In this document: positions 1-9,087 of the stretch, piece after piece
Numbering within the stretch: position 1 is the stretch's first letter
Layout of the letters: every line of letters begins with the position of its first letter
Assembly (NCBI RefSeq): GCF_044761985.1
Contig: NZ_JBIWDK010000005.1
Span: forward strand, 62,001 to 126,000
Direction: 5' to 3'
Length of the DNA stretch: 64,000 nucleotides
Source: Peribacillus sp044761985
Lineage (GTDB): Bacteria; Bacillota; Bacilli; Bacillales; DSM-1321
The notes under the pieces: generated by a model
Database searches by the model: none
The model's input: only the letters and a program-made list of their open reading frames with translations
What the model was told of the DNA's origin: nothing
Translations under genes and position numbers: made by a program

Positions 1-2530
1 GATTCTCTCCATATATCTTTCTAGCCATTCCATAACTCATTGCACGCATTTCTTCTTCTGCACCCTCGATTTTAGGTGTATATAGATCGTCCTTGATTGG
101 CTTGATGTTTTCTATCATATCTGCAATTTTATTCGTATTTGTGACTACGACTTCTTTTGCCTTCTCGGCACCAAGGAAGGAAAAATCCCTTAACATCTCA
201 TCCGTTGTACGGAAATGGACATCTGGTAGCTTATGTCGATTCAGCATATTCGCCCCACCTTGTGAATTCACAAGGATTTTACGGTATATCTTGTCATTCG
301 GGTCCAAATAATGCACATTTCCTGTCGCTACAACAGGTTTATTAAGCTTTTCTCCGAGCTTGACAATGTTTGAAATAATCGTCTCTAACGACTTTTCATC
401 ACGGACAAATTCAAGCTCTATCAAATGTTGATAAACATCCTTTGGATGGATTTCAAGATAATCGTAAAACTCGGCTATTTCGACAACATCCTCAAAACCC
501 TTTTGCATCATCCCTTCGAAGACTTCCCCTTTATCACATCCAGAACCAACGAGAATTCCTTCACGATATTTTTTTAGTTGAGAACGCGGAATCCGCGGAA
601 CTCTGTAAAAATAATTAATATGGGATAATGAAATCAATTTAAAGAGATTTTTCAAGCCTTCCTGTGTTTGTGCAATCAAAGTACAATGAGATGGTCGAGA
701 ACGCTGATATGCATTTCCGTTTCCCATATTGTCATTTAATTGATCATGATGGGTAATGCCTCTCGCTATCGTTTCCTTCAACATCTTCAACATCAGGTAC
801 CCCGTAGCCTCAGCATCGTATATGGCCCTATGATGTTGAGTCAAATCAATATCGAGCTTTTTACACAATGTGTTCAACCGGTGATTTTTGAACTCGGGAT
901 ATAAAAATCTCCCTAATTCCAGCGTATCCAATACGGGATTGGTTGCTTTTGGATACCCAATATTTTTGTAGCCCATGTTCAAAAAGCCCATATCAAAACT
1001 TGCATTATGCGCAACAAGGATGGCATCTCCCGCCCATTCCTTGAACTTTTCCAATACGTCTGAAACTTCCGGTGCATCCACCAGCATATCATCTGTGATA
1101 TGAGTCAAGTCGATGATCGTATTGGATAACGGTCGATGTGGGTTAGCGAATGATTCAAATTTATCAATGATGTCTCCATCATGAATTTTCACGGCTGCTA
1201 ATTCAATGATCGTATCATAAACGGCAGACAAACCAGTCGTCTCGACATCGAAAACGATATAGGTGGCATCGGAAAGCGGTATATGTGCTTCATTATAGGC
1301 GATTGGCACACCGTCGTTCACGAGATTCACTTCGACACCATACAAAATCTTGATGTCATGTTTTTGGCCGGCGCCGTAGGCCTCTGGGAAAGATTGAGCC
1401 CCTGCATGATCGGTGATGGCTACGGCCTTATGACCCCACTTCGCGGCTTGGGCAACAAGGGCGGATGTCGGCGTCACTGCATCCATTTGGCTCATCGGTG
1501 TGTGCATATGAAGCTCGACGCGTTTTTCACCCTCAGGAGCCTTATCCTGCCGTCCCTGCTTAGAGATCTCATTAATATCGTTTGCAATCATAACTAGATC
1601 GCGAACAAACGTATCATTTTGAATGCTACCTTGGGCACGTACCCACATTCCTTTTTTAACACGGGCTAGGATGGCAGCATCCTCTTTGTCACGTGAAAAC
1701 ATTTTAACTAAAATAGAGCTTGTATAATCCGTAACTTTAAACGTCAATAGACTACGTCCGCTCCGGAGCTCACGGACTTCCGCGTCAAACACGAAACCTT
1801 CAATCGCTATCCTGCGCTCTTCATCAATAATTTGCTCTATGCTACGGAAATCGGCATCTTCTTTAATGGTGTACCCGATTTTAACCGGGCCTTCGTAAAC
1901 ACCCTCGTCTCCTTTTTCCGATTCTTTCTTCTGCATCTCTAGTAACGCGGCAAGTCCCTTTTCCTCATCTTCCTTTTGCTTCTCTGCTAAAAACTTCTTG
2001 TAATCAGTTTCCGAAACATTTTCGTTCACTTCTGCTTCAAGAGTTAATGGAGGGAAACCATACGTTTGATAAATATTCGAAATGAGACCGGAGTATTTCT
2101 GTTTTAACTGTCCAGCTTCCGCACCATTACGTGCATTGACCACGAGCTTATACCCTGTCACTTTGGGTTCTTGCTCATTTAAGAGTGATAAAAGTGCTGG
2201 CGATATGCCTTGTAGTTCACTTATGCAATTTTTCCAGTATTCTTTGACCAATTCCTCCGTCACTATCGGATTGGCAACATTCATGGTGAATGTAACCTTG
2301 GCAATATGGGCAAAAGTACTAGTTAAATGATTTGAAAATCTTGTATGAACACTGCATGGAATTAACGCAGGTATATTAAAGGCAAAATGCCATTTTTGGG
2401 ACTCTCTCTCTATGGAAAGTTTATCAATTTCGGCACCGATGAAAAAATTCACAAAGGCATCCTCAGTCAAGCCCAATTGCTGGAGCAAGAGTTGAAATCT
2501 CTCTCTACCGCTGTTTGGATTTTGATCCAT
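1..2530 (-). CDS. polC: DNA polymerase III alpha subunit PolC, 5' part (runs off the window)
   Basis: Replicative DNA polymerase of the Gram-positive type, with proofreading exonuclease in the same chain. About 843 codons are present of a family length near 1440; the polymerase palm, fingers and the C-terminal part lie outside the window. After the N-terminal and OB-fold regions, a PHP domain begins near residue 338 (ELHMHTPMS). It is interrupted by a DEDDh exonuclease with FDVETTG near 427, HNASFDMGF near 506 and HHRAIYDAEATG near 567, which is the PolC arrangement. The start is the ATG at 2530, reading MDQNPNSGRERF, preceded by an AAAGGGGAGAGAGG ribosome-binding site. It lies downstream of proS, separated by a terminator and its own promoter. 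Reading stays open to base 1, so this is truncation by the window edge and not a broken gene. Confidence 0.96.
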   Translation of the reverse strand, partial: MDQNPNSGRERFQLLLQQLGLTEDAFVNFFIGAEIDKLSIERESQKWHFAFNIPALIPCSVHTRFSNHLTSTFAHIAKVTFTMNVANPIVTEELVKEYWKNCISELQGISPALLSLLNEQEPKVTGYKLVVNARNGAEAGQLKQKYSGLISNIYQTYGFPPLTLEAEVNENVSETDYKKFLAEKQKEDEEKGLAALLEMQKKESEKGDEGVYEGPVKIGYTIKEDADFRSIEQIIDEERRIAIEGFVFDAEVRELRSGRSLLTFKVTDYTSSILVKMFSRDKEDAAILARVKKGMWVRAQGSIQNDTFVRDLVMIANDINEISKQGRQDKAPEGEKRVELHMHTPMSQMDAVTPTSALVAQAAKWGHKAVAITDHAGAQSFPEAYGAGQKHDIKILYGVEVNLVNDGVPIAYNEAHIPLSDATYIVFDVETTGLSAVYDTIIELAAVKIHDGDIIDKFESFANPHRPLSNTIIDLTHITDDMLVDAPEVSDVLEKFKEWAGDAILVAHNASFDMGFLNMGYKNIGYPKATNPVLDTLELGRFLYPEFKNHRLNTLCKKLDIDLTQHHRAIYDAEATGYLMLKMLKETIARGITHHDQLNDNMGNGNAYQRSRPSHCTLIAQTQEGLKNLFKLISLSHINYFYRVPRIPRSQLKKYREGILVGSGCDKGEVFEGMMQKGFEDVVEIAEFYDYLEIHPKDVYQHLIELEFVRDEKSLETIISNIVKLGEKLNKPVVATGNVHYLDPNDKIYRKILVNSQGGANMLNRHKLPDVHFRTTDEMLRDFSFLGAEKAKEVVVTNTNKIADMIENIKPIKDDLYTPKIEGAEEEMRAMSYGMARKIYGEN

Positions 2531-2597
2531 TTCCTCTCTCCCCTTTATCTACTATCTAAAGATATTATTCATCAGTTTCATTCTAATAACAGTGGTT

Positions 2598-2606
2598 ATT
2601 ATAACA
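2598..2606 (-). promoter_or_regulatory. Candidate polC promoter (extended -10)
   Basis: On the minus strand TGTTATAAT gives a perfect TATAAT -10 with the TGn extension. No good -35 lies 16-18 bases upstream, as is common for extended -10 sigma-A promoters. It sits between the proS terminator and the polC start, leaving a leader of about 60 bases. Confidence 0.5.
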
Positions 2607-2640
2607 TACTAGATGCAGTTCACGGACATCTAATTATAGG

Positions 2641-2674
2641 GAAAAGGAAAGGCATCATCCAAATGAATGATGCC
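2641..2674 (-). terminator. proS intrinsic terminator
   Basis: Perfect 8-bp stem GGCATCAT/ATGATGCC (651-658 and 667-674 within the 2 kb block) with an 8-base loop. On the minus strand it is followed by TTTCCTTTTCCC. It lies 25 bases after the proS stop. The T-tract is interrupted, so it may be leaky. Confidence 0.7.
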
Positions 2675-2698
2675 AAATCAAGCTATGATTTTACTGCT

Positions 2699-4399
2699 TT
2701 ATCCCAATAATTCATGTAACTTCTGTGCAAGTTCCGATGTTTCCAGTTCAAGCACTTCACCTGTTTTACGGATCTTCACTTCCACGATGCCTTCGGAAGC
2801 TTTTTTACCGACCGTTACGCGGACAGGAAGTCCAATCAAGTCAGAATCGGCAAATTTCACTCCGGCACGTTCATGACGGTCATCCAACAAGACATCCATG
2901 CCTTGTTTTTTAAGTTCAGCATATAGTTTTTCTGCAAGTTCAGCTTGAGATTGATCCTTCATGTTAACCGGAATCAAATGGACCTGGAACGGAGCCAAAT
3001 TCACCGGCCATACTAAACCTTTCTCATCATTGAATTGCTCAGCGACAGCTGCAAGTGTACGAGATACACCAATACCGTAACAACCCATGATCATCGGTTG
3101 CGAACGGCCGTTTTCATCTAGGAACGTCGCGTTCATCGCTTCGGAATATTTAGTCCCAAGCTTGAATACGTGACCGACTTCAATTCCTTTAGCAAACTTG
3201 ATTATTCCGTTGCCATCCGGTGATGGATCTCCCTCTTGGATAAAACGAAGATCGATAAAACTTTCCACCTTAAAATCACGGTCAGGGTTTACATTCACAA
3301 AATGATAATCTTCCTCATTAGCGCCGCATACTCCATTAACCATTGCTTCAATGGCCAAATCGGCGATGACTTCTACGCTTGAGGCAATATTGATTGGTCC
3401 AAGAGAACCTACCGCACAACCTAAGACTTCTTTCGTTTCGTTAGGGTCCACTAACTCCACGACTTCAGCATTGTAGAAGTTTTTTACTTTGATATCATTC
3501 ACTTCATGATCTCCTCGTACCAAGACGAGTACATATTTTTCATCCACTTTAAATAACAAGGACTTGATCAATTTTGAAGCATCGGTTTTTAAAAATGAAG
3601 CTACATCATCAATTGATTTCTGTCCAGGAGTATGAACTTTATCAAGTGTTCCCTGCTCTTCGGAATTTTTTTCATATTTTACCGCTACAGGCGCCATTTC
3701 AATATTCGCCGCATAATCGGATGTATCTGAATAGGCAATCGTGTCTTCTCCAATTTCAGAAAGCACCATGAATTCATGTGTATCCTTTCCACCCATCGCT
3801 CCTGAATCGGCGATGACTGCACGGAAATCAAGGCCACAACGGCTAAATACATTTGAATAGGCCGCATAAAGTTTTTCATATACAGCATCAAGACTTTCTT
3901 GATTTGCATGGAATGAGTAAGCATCCTTCATGATGAATTCGCGTCCGCGCAATAAACCAAAACGAGGTCTTTTTTCATCACGGAACTTCGTTTGGATTTG
4001 ATAAACCGTCAATGGCAAACGCTTGTATGACTTCACTTCGTCACGGACCAAGCTTGTAACGACCTCTTCATGTGTAGCTCCAAGGGCAAATTCACGGTTG
4101 TTACGGTCTTTTAATCGCATTAATTCGGGTCCATATGTATACCAACGACCGGATTCCTGCCAAAATTCCGCTTGTTGAAGGGCTGGCATCAATAATTCTA
4201 CGGCACCTGCATTGTCCATTTCTTCCCGAACAATCGCTTCAACCTTTTGAAGCACTTTATTACCAAGCGGCATAAAACTGTAAACGCCACTTGAATTCTG
4301 TCTCATGAATCCTGCTCGCAACAAAAGCTGGTGGCTTTTAATTTCTGCATCTGCAGGGACTTCCCTCAATGTAGGGATTAACGTCATACTTTGTTTCAT
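2699..4399 (-). CDS. proS: Prolyl-tRNA synthetase (bacterial type)
   Basis: Charges tRNA-Pro with proline in the cytoplasm. At 566 aa it has the bacterial-type length, with an editing (INS) domain inserted in the class II catalytic core. Visible class II features are motif 2 around residues 140-160 (PRFGLLRGREFIMKDAYSF), the INS region roughly 230-390, and motif 3 near 440 (MGCYGIGVSRTLAAVAEQ). The anticodon-binding domain fills about the last 100 residues (HLIPVNMKDQ, DDRHERAGVKFADSDLIG). The start ATG is preceded by AAGAGGTGTAGAT. It has its own promoter and terminator between rseP and polC. No T-box leader was seen upstream. Confidence 0.97.
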   Translation of the reverse strand: MKQSMTLIPTLREVPADAEIKSHQLLLRAGFMRQNSSGVYSFMPLGNKVLQKVEAIVREEMDNAGAVELLMPALQQAEFWQESGRWYTYGPELMRLKDRNNREFALGATHEEVVTSLVRDEVKSYKRLPLTVYQIQTKFRDEKRPRFGLLRGREFIMKDAYSFHANQESLDAVYEKLYAAYSNVFSRCGLDFRAVIADSGAMGGKDTHEFMVLSEIGEDTIAYSDTSDYAANIEMAPVAVKYEKNSEEQGTLDKVHTPGQKSIDDVASFLKTDASKLIKSLLFKVDEKYVLVLVRGDHEVNDIKVKNFYNAEVVELVDPNETKEVLGCAVGSLGPINIASSVEVIADLAIEAMVNGVCGANEEDYHFVNVNPDRDFKVESFIDLRFIQEGDPSPDGNGIIKFAKGIEVGHVFKLGTKYSEAMNATFLDENGRSQPMIMGCYGIGVSRTLAAVAEQFNDEKGLVWPVNLAPFQVHLIPVNMKDQSQAELAEKLYAELKKQGMDVLLDDRHERAGVKFADSDLIGLPVRVTVGKKASEGIVEVKIRKTGEVLELETSELAQKLHELLG

Positions 4400-4522
4400 A
4401 TCTACACCTCTTCAATATTTCCTTTAAACTTCCATACGGAAATTTACGGGTCATGTAATACAAAATTACATTATTATTGTCTGATTGATTTAAATTAAGT
4501 TGATTTCATTCGCTCTTTTTCG

Positions 4523-4551
4523 ATTATACTTACGAATTCCCGATAAAACAA
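4523..4551 (-). promoter_or_regulatory. Candidate proS promoter
   Basis: Minus-strand -35 TTGTTT (4546-4551), exact 17-base spacer, -10 TATAAT (4523-4528). It lies about 125 bases upstream of the proS start in the rseP-proS gap. Confidence 0.6.
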
Positions 4552-4591
4552 ACTATTTTGCCCAAACTCTTCAAAAAGTTACAAGTAGATT

Positions 4592-4626
4592 CAAACAGCC
4601 AACAGATAGTTCTGCTGGCTTGTTTG
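4592..4626 (-). terminator. Hairpin after rseP, possible weak terminator
   Basis: A long stem pairs CAAACAGCCAACAGA (592-606 of this kb) with TCTGCTGGCTTGTTTG (611-626), with one bulge and a 4-base loop. It begins 17 bases past the rseP stop. The T-run downstream on the minus strand is poor (GTTTGAATC), so it may instead be an RNA-stabilising or partial terminator. Confidence 0.4.
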
Positions 4627-4643
4627 GTTTCATTCATATCAGC

Positions 4644-5912
4644 TTATAGGAAGAATCTCTGGATGTCATTCCATGTCACGACGATCATTAACAACATCAG
4701 CAAAGCAAATCCGATGAAATGCACCATTCCTTCTTTTTGGCGATCAATTGGTTTTCCTCTTAAGAACTCAACCACGAAGAATAATAATCGTCCGCCGTCC
4801 AAAGCAGGTAACGGTAAAAGATTCATGATTCCTAAATTTATGCTGAGCAACCCAGCCCATTTCATCAACGTGAACAAGCCCTGTTTTGCGACTTCCTCAG
4901 TCGATTTATATATACCTACTGGACCAGATAGACTGTCAATCGTAAAGCCACCCGTTACTAGGTCACCCAGAATGATGAAAATCTGTTTCGTCCAAAAATA
5001 CGTCTCCGTCGCACCATATTGAATGGCTTTTAGTGGAGCTTTTTCAACGGGAGGGTATACCCCGATGATTCCAATTTTCTGACCTTCCCTCTCGACTTCC
5101 TGAGGAGTAACTGGAACTTCTAACGTTTTACCGTCCCTATATACAACGAATTCGATTTCTTTACCGGGACTTTTTTGGATACTCGCCTGTACATCTTCCC
5201 AGGTTGTGACTTCCGTACCTTCAATCGATTGAATGGCATCCCCGGATTTAAGTCCAGAAGTAACGGCTGCACCGTCCTTAGTTAATTCACCCAGTTTGGC
5301 TTCGTCCACCACGACGCCTTGAAATAAACCAATCAATGTAAAAATAACAAAAGCTAGAACAAAGTTCATTGCTGGGCCCGCTAAGATTGTTAAAAAGCGG
5401 TGTCCAAGAGATTTAGATGCAAACTGGCGATCATAAGGGGCAATTTGGTTCTCGACCCCATTTTCAACGATTACGGCTTCCTTATGGATCGAAAACGTTT
5501 TTAACGTGTCTTCTTCTCCCTCTTCATATCCCGTAAGTATCAGTTTATGATCTAAATCTATCACTTCCACTTCGACAAGCCGAATATCCGGGTATTTGTC
5601 TTTGTTGTTCAAGATGATTTTCGTGACGGTTTCTTCTTCATCAAACATCAATCCCACACGGTAACCAGGTTTCAATTCAATATTTTCCGCATCTTCTCCG
5701 GCCATTCGAACGTATCCACCTAGAGGAAGAAGACGTATCGTATAGACCGTTTCCTTCTTTTTATATGTGAATACTTTTGGTCCAAATCCGATTGCAAATT
5801 CGCGGCATAGAATTCCAGCACGCTTCGCAAATACTAAGTGTCCAAGCTCATGGAAAAAAACAAGAGCGCCAAAAATGATAATGAACGCTATAAGCGTTTC
5901 TAGAGTCTGCAT
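4644..5912 (-). CDS. rseP: Site-2 intramembrane zinc protease RseP/RasP
   Basis: Membrane metalloprotease that cuts transmembrane segments of regulators such as anti-sigma factors and remnant signal peptides. The zinc motif HELGH is at residues 21-25, inside the first membrane segment. A PDZ domain spans roughly 210-290, and the second catalytic motif PALDGG is near 370 in a late membrane segment. The length is 422 aa, as for the Bacillus RasP family. It follows dxr by only 7 bases in the uppS-cdsA-dxr-rseP cluster, a conserved envelope-biogenesis grouping. The gene name rests on motifs and context; substrates cannot be inferred. Confidence 0.95.
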   Translation of the reverse strand: MQTLETLIAFIIIFGALVFFHELGHLVFAKRAGILCREFAIGFGPKVFTYKKKETVYTIRLLPLGGYVRMAGEDAENIELKPGYRVGLMFDEEETVTKIILNNKDKYPDIRLVEVEVIDLDHKLILTGYEEGEEDTLKTFSIHKEAVIVENGVENQIAPYDRQFASKSLGHRFLTILAGPAMNFVLAFVIFTLIGLFQGVVVDEAKLGELTKDGAAVTSGLKSGDAIQSIEGTEVTTWEDVQASIQKSPGKEIEFVVYRDGKTLEVPVTPQEVEREGQKIGIIGVYPPVEKAPLKAIQYGATETYFWTKQIFIILGDLVTGGFTIDSLSGPVGIYKSTEEVAKQGLFTLMKWAGLLSINLGIMNLLPLPALDGGRLLFFVVEFLRGKPIDRQKEGMVHFIGFALLMLLMIVVTWNDIQRFFL

Positions 5913-5919
5913 GTTCTGG

Positions 5920-7080
5920 TCACCTATCTTTCACTAAGGATTCTATAAACTTCCTTGTCATTTTATCGACTTCCTGGATCGTTTCTAAGTCAGGACTCGC
6001 TATGACAGAATGTTTGTTAAGCGCTCTTTCTATCAGGGTTTCAATTTCTAGGAAAGAAACTTTTCCAGATAAAAATGCAGCTACTGCAGCTTCATTTGCA
6101 GCATTCAACACCGTTGTCATCGTGCCGCCCATTTTACCTGCTTTGTAAGCGAATTGCAAACAAGGATATCGAGTGAAGTCCATTTCACTAAAGTGGAGTT
6201 TTCCCGCTTCAGCCAAATTCAAACGCTTCCGTCCTACAAGAGGCAGTCGATCTGGATATGTAAGGGCAAATTGGATGGGTACACGCATATCAGGTGTACC
6301 TAACTGTGCCATCACACTGGAATCATGAAATTCCACCATTGAGTGGATAATGCTCTCCCTATGGAGAAGCACGTCAATCTTTTCGTATGGAAGATCAAAC
6401 AACCAGTGTGCCTCGATTACTTCCAATCCCTTGTTCATCATGGATGCTGAATCGATGGTGATTTTAGCCCCCATAGACCAGTTTGGATGGTTTAAAGCCT
6501 CTTCTACCGTGACGCCTTTTAGCTCTTCACGGGTTCGATCACGGAAACTTCCACCAGAGGCAGTAATGACTAAGCGCTCGATATTTTTTTCTTGTTCACC
6601 CTGAAGTGCTTGAAAAATTGCTGAATGCTCACTATCGACCGGAAGCAGCCTTACCCCGGCCTTTTTCGCTTCATCAATGACCAAATGGCCCGCTGTTACC
6701 AAAGTCTCCTTATTGGCAATCGCAATATCCTTACCGGCTTTAATCGCTTGCAAAGTCGGATAAAGTCCTACGCTGCCGATGACCGCATTCACTAAGACTG
6801 TTGCTTGATTATACACAGCCACTGCCGTTATTCCCTCATCGCCATACATGAACTCAATATCTTTCCGGTTAGAGAACTCGCTTTTCAAAACCTCATAATC
6901 TTCTTTTGTCTGTACGGAAACTAGTTCTGGTTCAAACTCTTTTATATAGGTTCTGACCAAAGCAATATTCTTTCCGGCCGAAAGTGCCACTATCTTAAAT
7001 TGATCGGGATGGGCCCTGACCACATCCGCCGTTTGCTTGCCTATCGAACCTGTTGCACCCAGAAGGCTGATATACTTCAA
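5920..7080 (-). CDS. dxr: 1-deoxy-D-xylulose 5-phosphate reductoisomerase
   Basis: Second enzyme of the MEP isoprenoid pathway; converts DXP to MEP using NADPH. The NADPH-binding glycine motif GATGSIG is at residues 8-14. Other family signatures are NKETLVTAG, LLPVDSEHSAIFQ, ITASGGSF and NHPNWSMGAKITIDSASMMN. Length 386 aa is normal. The start is probably TTG at 7080, with AGGAG 10 bases upstream; no ATG in frame fits the N-terminal Rossmann strand. It sits between cdsA and rseP, which links isoprenoid supply to the undecaprenyl carrier made by UppS. Confidence 0.96.
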   Translation of the reverse strand: MKYISLLGATGSIGKQTADVVRAHPDQFKIVALSAGKNIALVRTYIKEFEPELVSVQTKEDYEVLKSEFSNRKDIEFMYGDEGITAVAVYNQATVLVNAVIGSVGLYPTLQAIKAGKDIAIANKETLVTAGHLVIDEAKKAGVRLLPVDSEHSAIFQALQGEQEKNIERLVITASGGSFRDRTREELKGVTVEEALNHPNWSMGAKITIDSASMMNKGLEVIEAHWLFDLPYEKIDVLLHRESIIHSMVEFHDSSVMAQLGTPDMRVPIQFALTYPDRLPLVGRKRLNLAEAGKLHFSEMDFTRYPCLQFAYKAGKMGGTMTTVLNAANEAAVAAFLSGKVSFLEIETLIERALNKHSVIASPDLETIQEVDKMTRKFIESLVKDR

Positions 7081-7121
7081 ATCCGTTCATCTCCTAATTC
7101 CATATAACCTTACCTTTTTAA

Positions 7122-7919
7122 TTATAATACATGCAATAAATGTAAGATTGGTAAAATAAATATTAAACTATCCAGCCTGTCTAAAATCCCGCCATGACCA
7201 GGTAGGATCTTTCCTGAATCCTTTACGCCATAATGACGTTTATAAGCCGATTGAACAAGGTCTCCCAGTTGGCCGAAGATTGCTATGATTAACGATATCA
7301 ACAACAATTGCCATATCGAATAGTCAAGGGATGAAAATACGTAAAAAAGCACACCTACGACTAACGCGGAAACTACGCCTCCCAAAAATCCCTCGACTGT
7401 TTTATTAGGACTGATTTCAGGCCATAACTTCCTCTTACCGATTGCTTTTCCAATGAAGTATGCTCCTGAATCGGTTGCCCATATCGTAAATAAAGTAAGA
7501 AGGATATAGACTAGACCTAGAGATTCATTGTCACGTGTTTCAAAGAAATAGTAAAAGCCGATGCCTAAGTAAAGAATCGTAATGACCAAAAATCCTGCAT
7601 CATCGAAAGTGAACATATTTTTCGAAAGGACCGTATAAAGCAATAGCACTAAAACGCCGATTAAGAAAATCTGTACTTTGTCATAATTATTTTCAGTTAA
7701 AAACGTGCTATATTCATTCGGCAGTAATAATATCCAAAGTAAAACATGTGAAAGAATCGCCTCAAAGGAGAATACACGCATCTTTTTCATTTTCATCAAT
7801 TCATACAAACCGATAGATGCTAGAAGGTAGATTACCAATAAAAAGGGAAGCTTCCCTATCATCACGATTGGAATGAAGATGGCGGCAGCGATGACTGCCG
7901 TAATAATTCTCTGTTTCAT
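7122..7919 (-). CDS. cdsA: Phosphatidate cytidylyltransferase (CDP-diglyceride synthase)
   Basis: Integral membrane enzyme making CDP-diacylglycerol from phosphatidic acid and CTP, the branch point of phospholipid synthesis. It is about 265 aa with some eight hydrophobic segments. The family signature near the C-terminus reads KDSGKILPGHGGILDRLDSL, and WPEISPNKTVEGFLGG precedes it. I use the ATG at 7919 (MKQRIITAVIAAAIF); the longer reading to 8033 would overlap uppS by about 90 bases with an atypical N-terminus. It follows uppS with a 25-base gap. Confidence 0.95.
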   Translation of the reverse strand: MKQRIITAVIAAAIFIPIVMIGKLPFLLVIYLLASIGLYELMKMKKMRVFSFEAILSHVLLWILLLPNEYSTFLTENNYDKVQIFLIGVLVLLLYTVLSKNMFTFDDAGFLVITILYLGIGFYYFFETRDNESLGLVYILLTLFTIWATDSGAYFIGKAIGKRKLWPEISPNKTVEGFLGGVVSALVVGVLFYVFSSLDYSIWQLLLISLIIAIFGQLGDLVQSAYKRHYGVKDSGKILPGHGGILDRLDSLIFILPILHLLHVL

Positions 7920-7944
7920 TATTCCTATTTCCTCACCTTCTACA

Positions 7945-8718
7945 TTAAACGCCACCGAACCTGCGTGAACGTTTTTGATACTCCTCGACAGCCTGTAGTA
8001 AATGACCTTCACTAAAGTCCGGCCATAACACATCCGTAAACCATAGCTCGGTATACGCTGACTGCCAAAGCATGAAGTTGCTTAACCTTTTTTCGCCGCT
8101 TGTACGGATCAACAAATCCGGATCCAGCAAATGTTGTGTCATTAAGTAGCTTGATACTATTTCCTCAGAAACATTTTCCTTTATTATACCATTTTTCACA
8201 TCATGTATGATGCTGTTGACCGCCGCAACTATTTCTCCACGGCTTCCATAATTAAGGGCAAAGTTCAAAATCATCCCGTTATTATTTTTCGTATCCTCCA
8301 TCGCTTGTTTAACTGCTTTCTGAGTATGTGACGGGATTAACGATAAGTCTCCCATCATCTCCACCCTTACATTTTCAGCTATAAGCTCTGGCAAAAAGGT
8401 GCCTAGGAATTCCTGTGGAAGTTTCATCAAAAAATCGACTTCACTTTTCGGACGTTTCCAATTTTCTGTGGAGAACGCATAAACGGTCAACGTTTTTATT
8501 CCCAACTCATTAGAAATCTTTGTTATTTTTCGAACGGTTTTCATTCCTTCATGGTGGCCTGCCACACGTGGCAGCGCACGTTTTTTAGCCCATCGGCCGT
8601 TTCCATCCATAATAATGGCAATATGTTGAGGAACATTAGACTCCTTAATATGCTGGATCCTACTTGCTACATCGGAAGAAGCATCTTTTTTAACGAAACG
8701 CTTCCATAGTGAATACAT
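7945..8718 (-). CDS. uppS: Undecaprenyl (isoprenyl) diphosphate synthase
   Basis: cis-Prenyltransferase that elongates farnesyl diphosphate with isopentenyl diphosphate to the C55 carrier lipid used for peptidoglycan and teichoic acid. The signature IAIIMDGNGRWAKKR contains the metal-binding Asp38, and RTSGEKRLSNFMLWQSAYTE marks the substrate site. Length 257 aa. The start ATG at 8718 follows GGGGGA with good spacing. First gene of the uppS-cdsA-dxr-rseP cluster; the 369-bp upstream region carries a candidate promoter and a long leader. Confidence 0.97.
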   Translation of the reverse strand: MYSLWKRFVKKDASSDVASRIQHIKESNVPQHIAIIMDGNGRWAKKRALPRVAGHHEGMKTVRKITKISNELGIKTLTVYAFSTENWKRPKSEVDFLMKLPQEFLGTFLPELIAENVRVEMMGDLSLIPSHTQKAVKQAMEDTKNNNGMILNFALNYGSRGEIVAAVNSIIHDVKNGIIKENVSEEIVSSYLMTQHLLDPDLLIRTSGEKRLSNFMLWQSAYTELWFTDVLWPDFSEGHLLQAVEEYQKRSRRFGGV

Positions 8719-9087
8719 ATGTTAGTCCCCCATTAGGTTGTACTTATCTCTACAAAGGCAATATTTACGTGCACTATGTATATTTTTTGGATTCTAAATA
8801 AGAACAGAATCTATATTATAATATCAAAAAAAAACTTGTTCTCATATTATTATTATGAAAATATTATCTTCATTAGAAGTTGGCAAGAAATAAATAATGC
8901 ATATCCTTTCAAGAAGAAAAGGCAAAAAGGACCTCCTCCATCATTTTCAAGCTCTTACTAACTCAGGCGTAATCATAATCGGAGAAACCTTATTATAACA
9001 GTTTTCTCTTTTTAACACACCTATATGTTAGATCAAAGACATGACCACAATGGATTCGGCCCTTTTATTCAATGCTTTTAGAAGGGA
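8719..9087 (-). promoter_or_regulatory. frr-uppS gap: long AT-rich uppS leader
   Basis: 369 bases without a gene. It holds one good promoter (-10 at 8992-8997) and then about 270 bases of leader before uppS. The leader has a G-rich GGAGGAGGTCC followed by TTTTTG near 8925-8940, and an A/T-rich tract near 8810-8830. I found no convincing long stem, T-box or known riboswitch core. No coding potential is supported on either strand. Confidence 0.45.
8992..9000 (-). promoter_or_regulatory. Candidate uppS promoter (extended -10)
   Basis: Minus-strand TGTTATAAT, a TGn-extended perfect -10, with an AT-rich region but no recognisable -35 upstream. It would drive uppS-cdsA-dxr-rseP. Confidence 0.5.

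Noticed and set aside
1283..1597. Plus-strand frame within polC
   Set aside because: Antisense shadow of a well-supported gene; no ribosome-binding site and no recognisable protein.
4400..4643. T-box riboswitch in front of proS
   Set aside because: No AGTA box, no GGTGGNACC core and no antiterminator/terminator pair could be found; a plain promoter explains the region.
4558..5022. Plus-strand frame opposite rseP
   Set aside because: Antisense shadow of the RseP C-terminal region; composition is non-protein-like.
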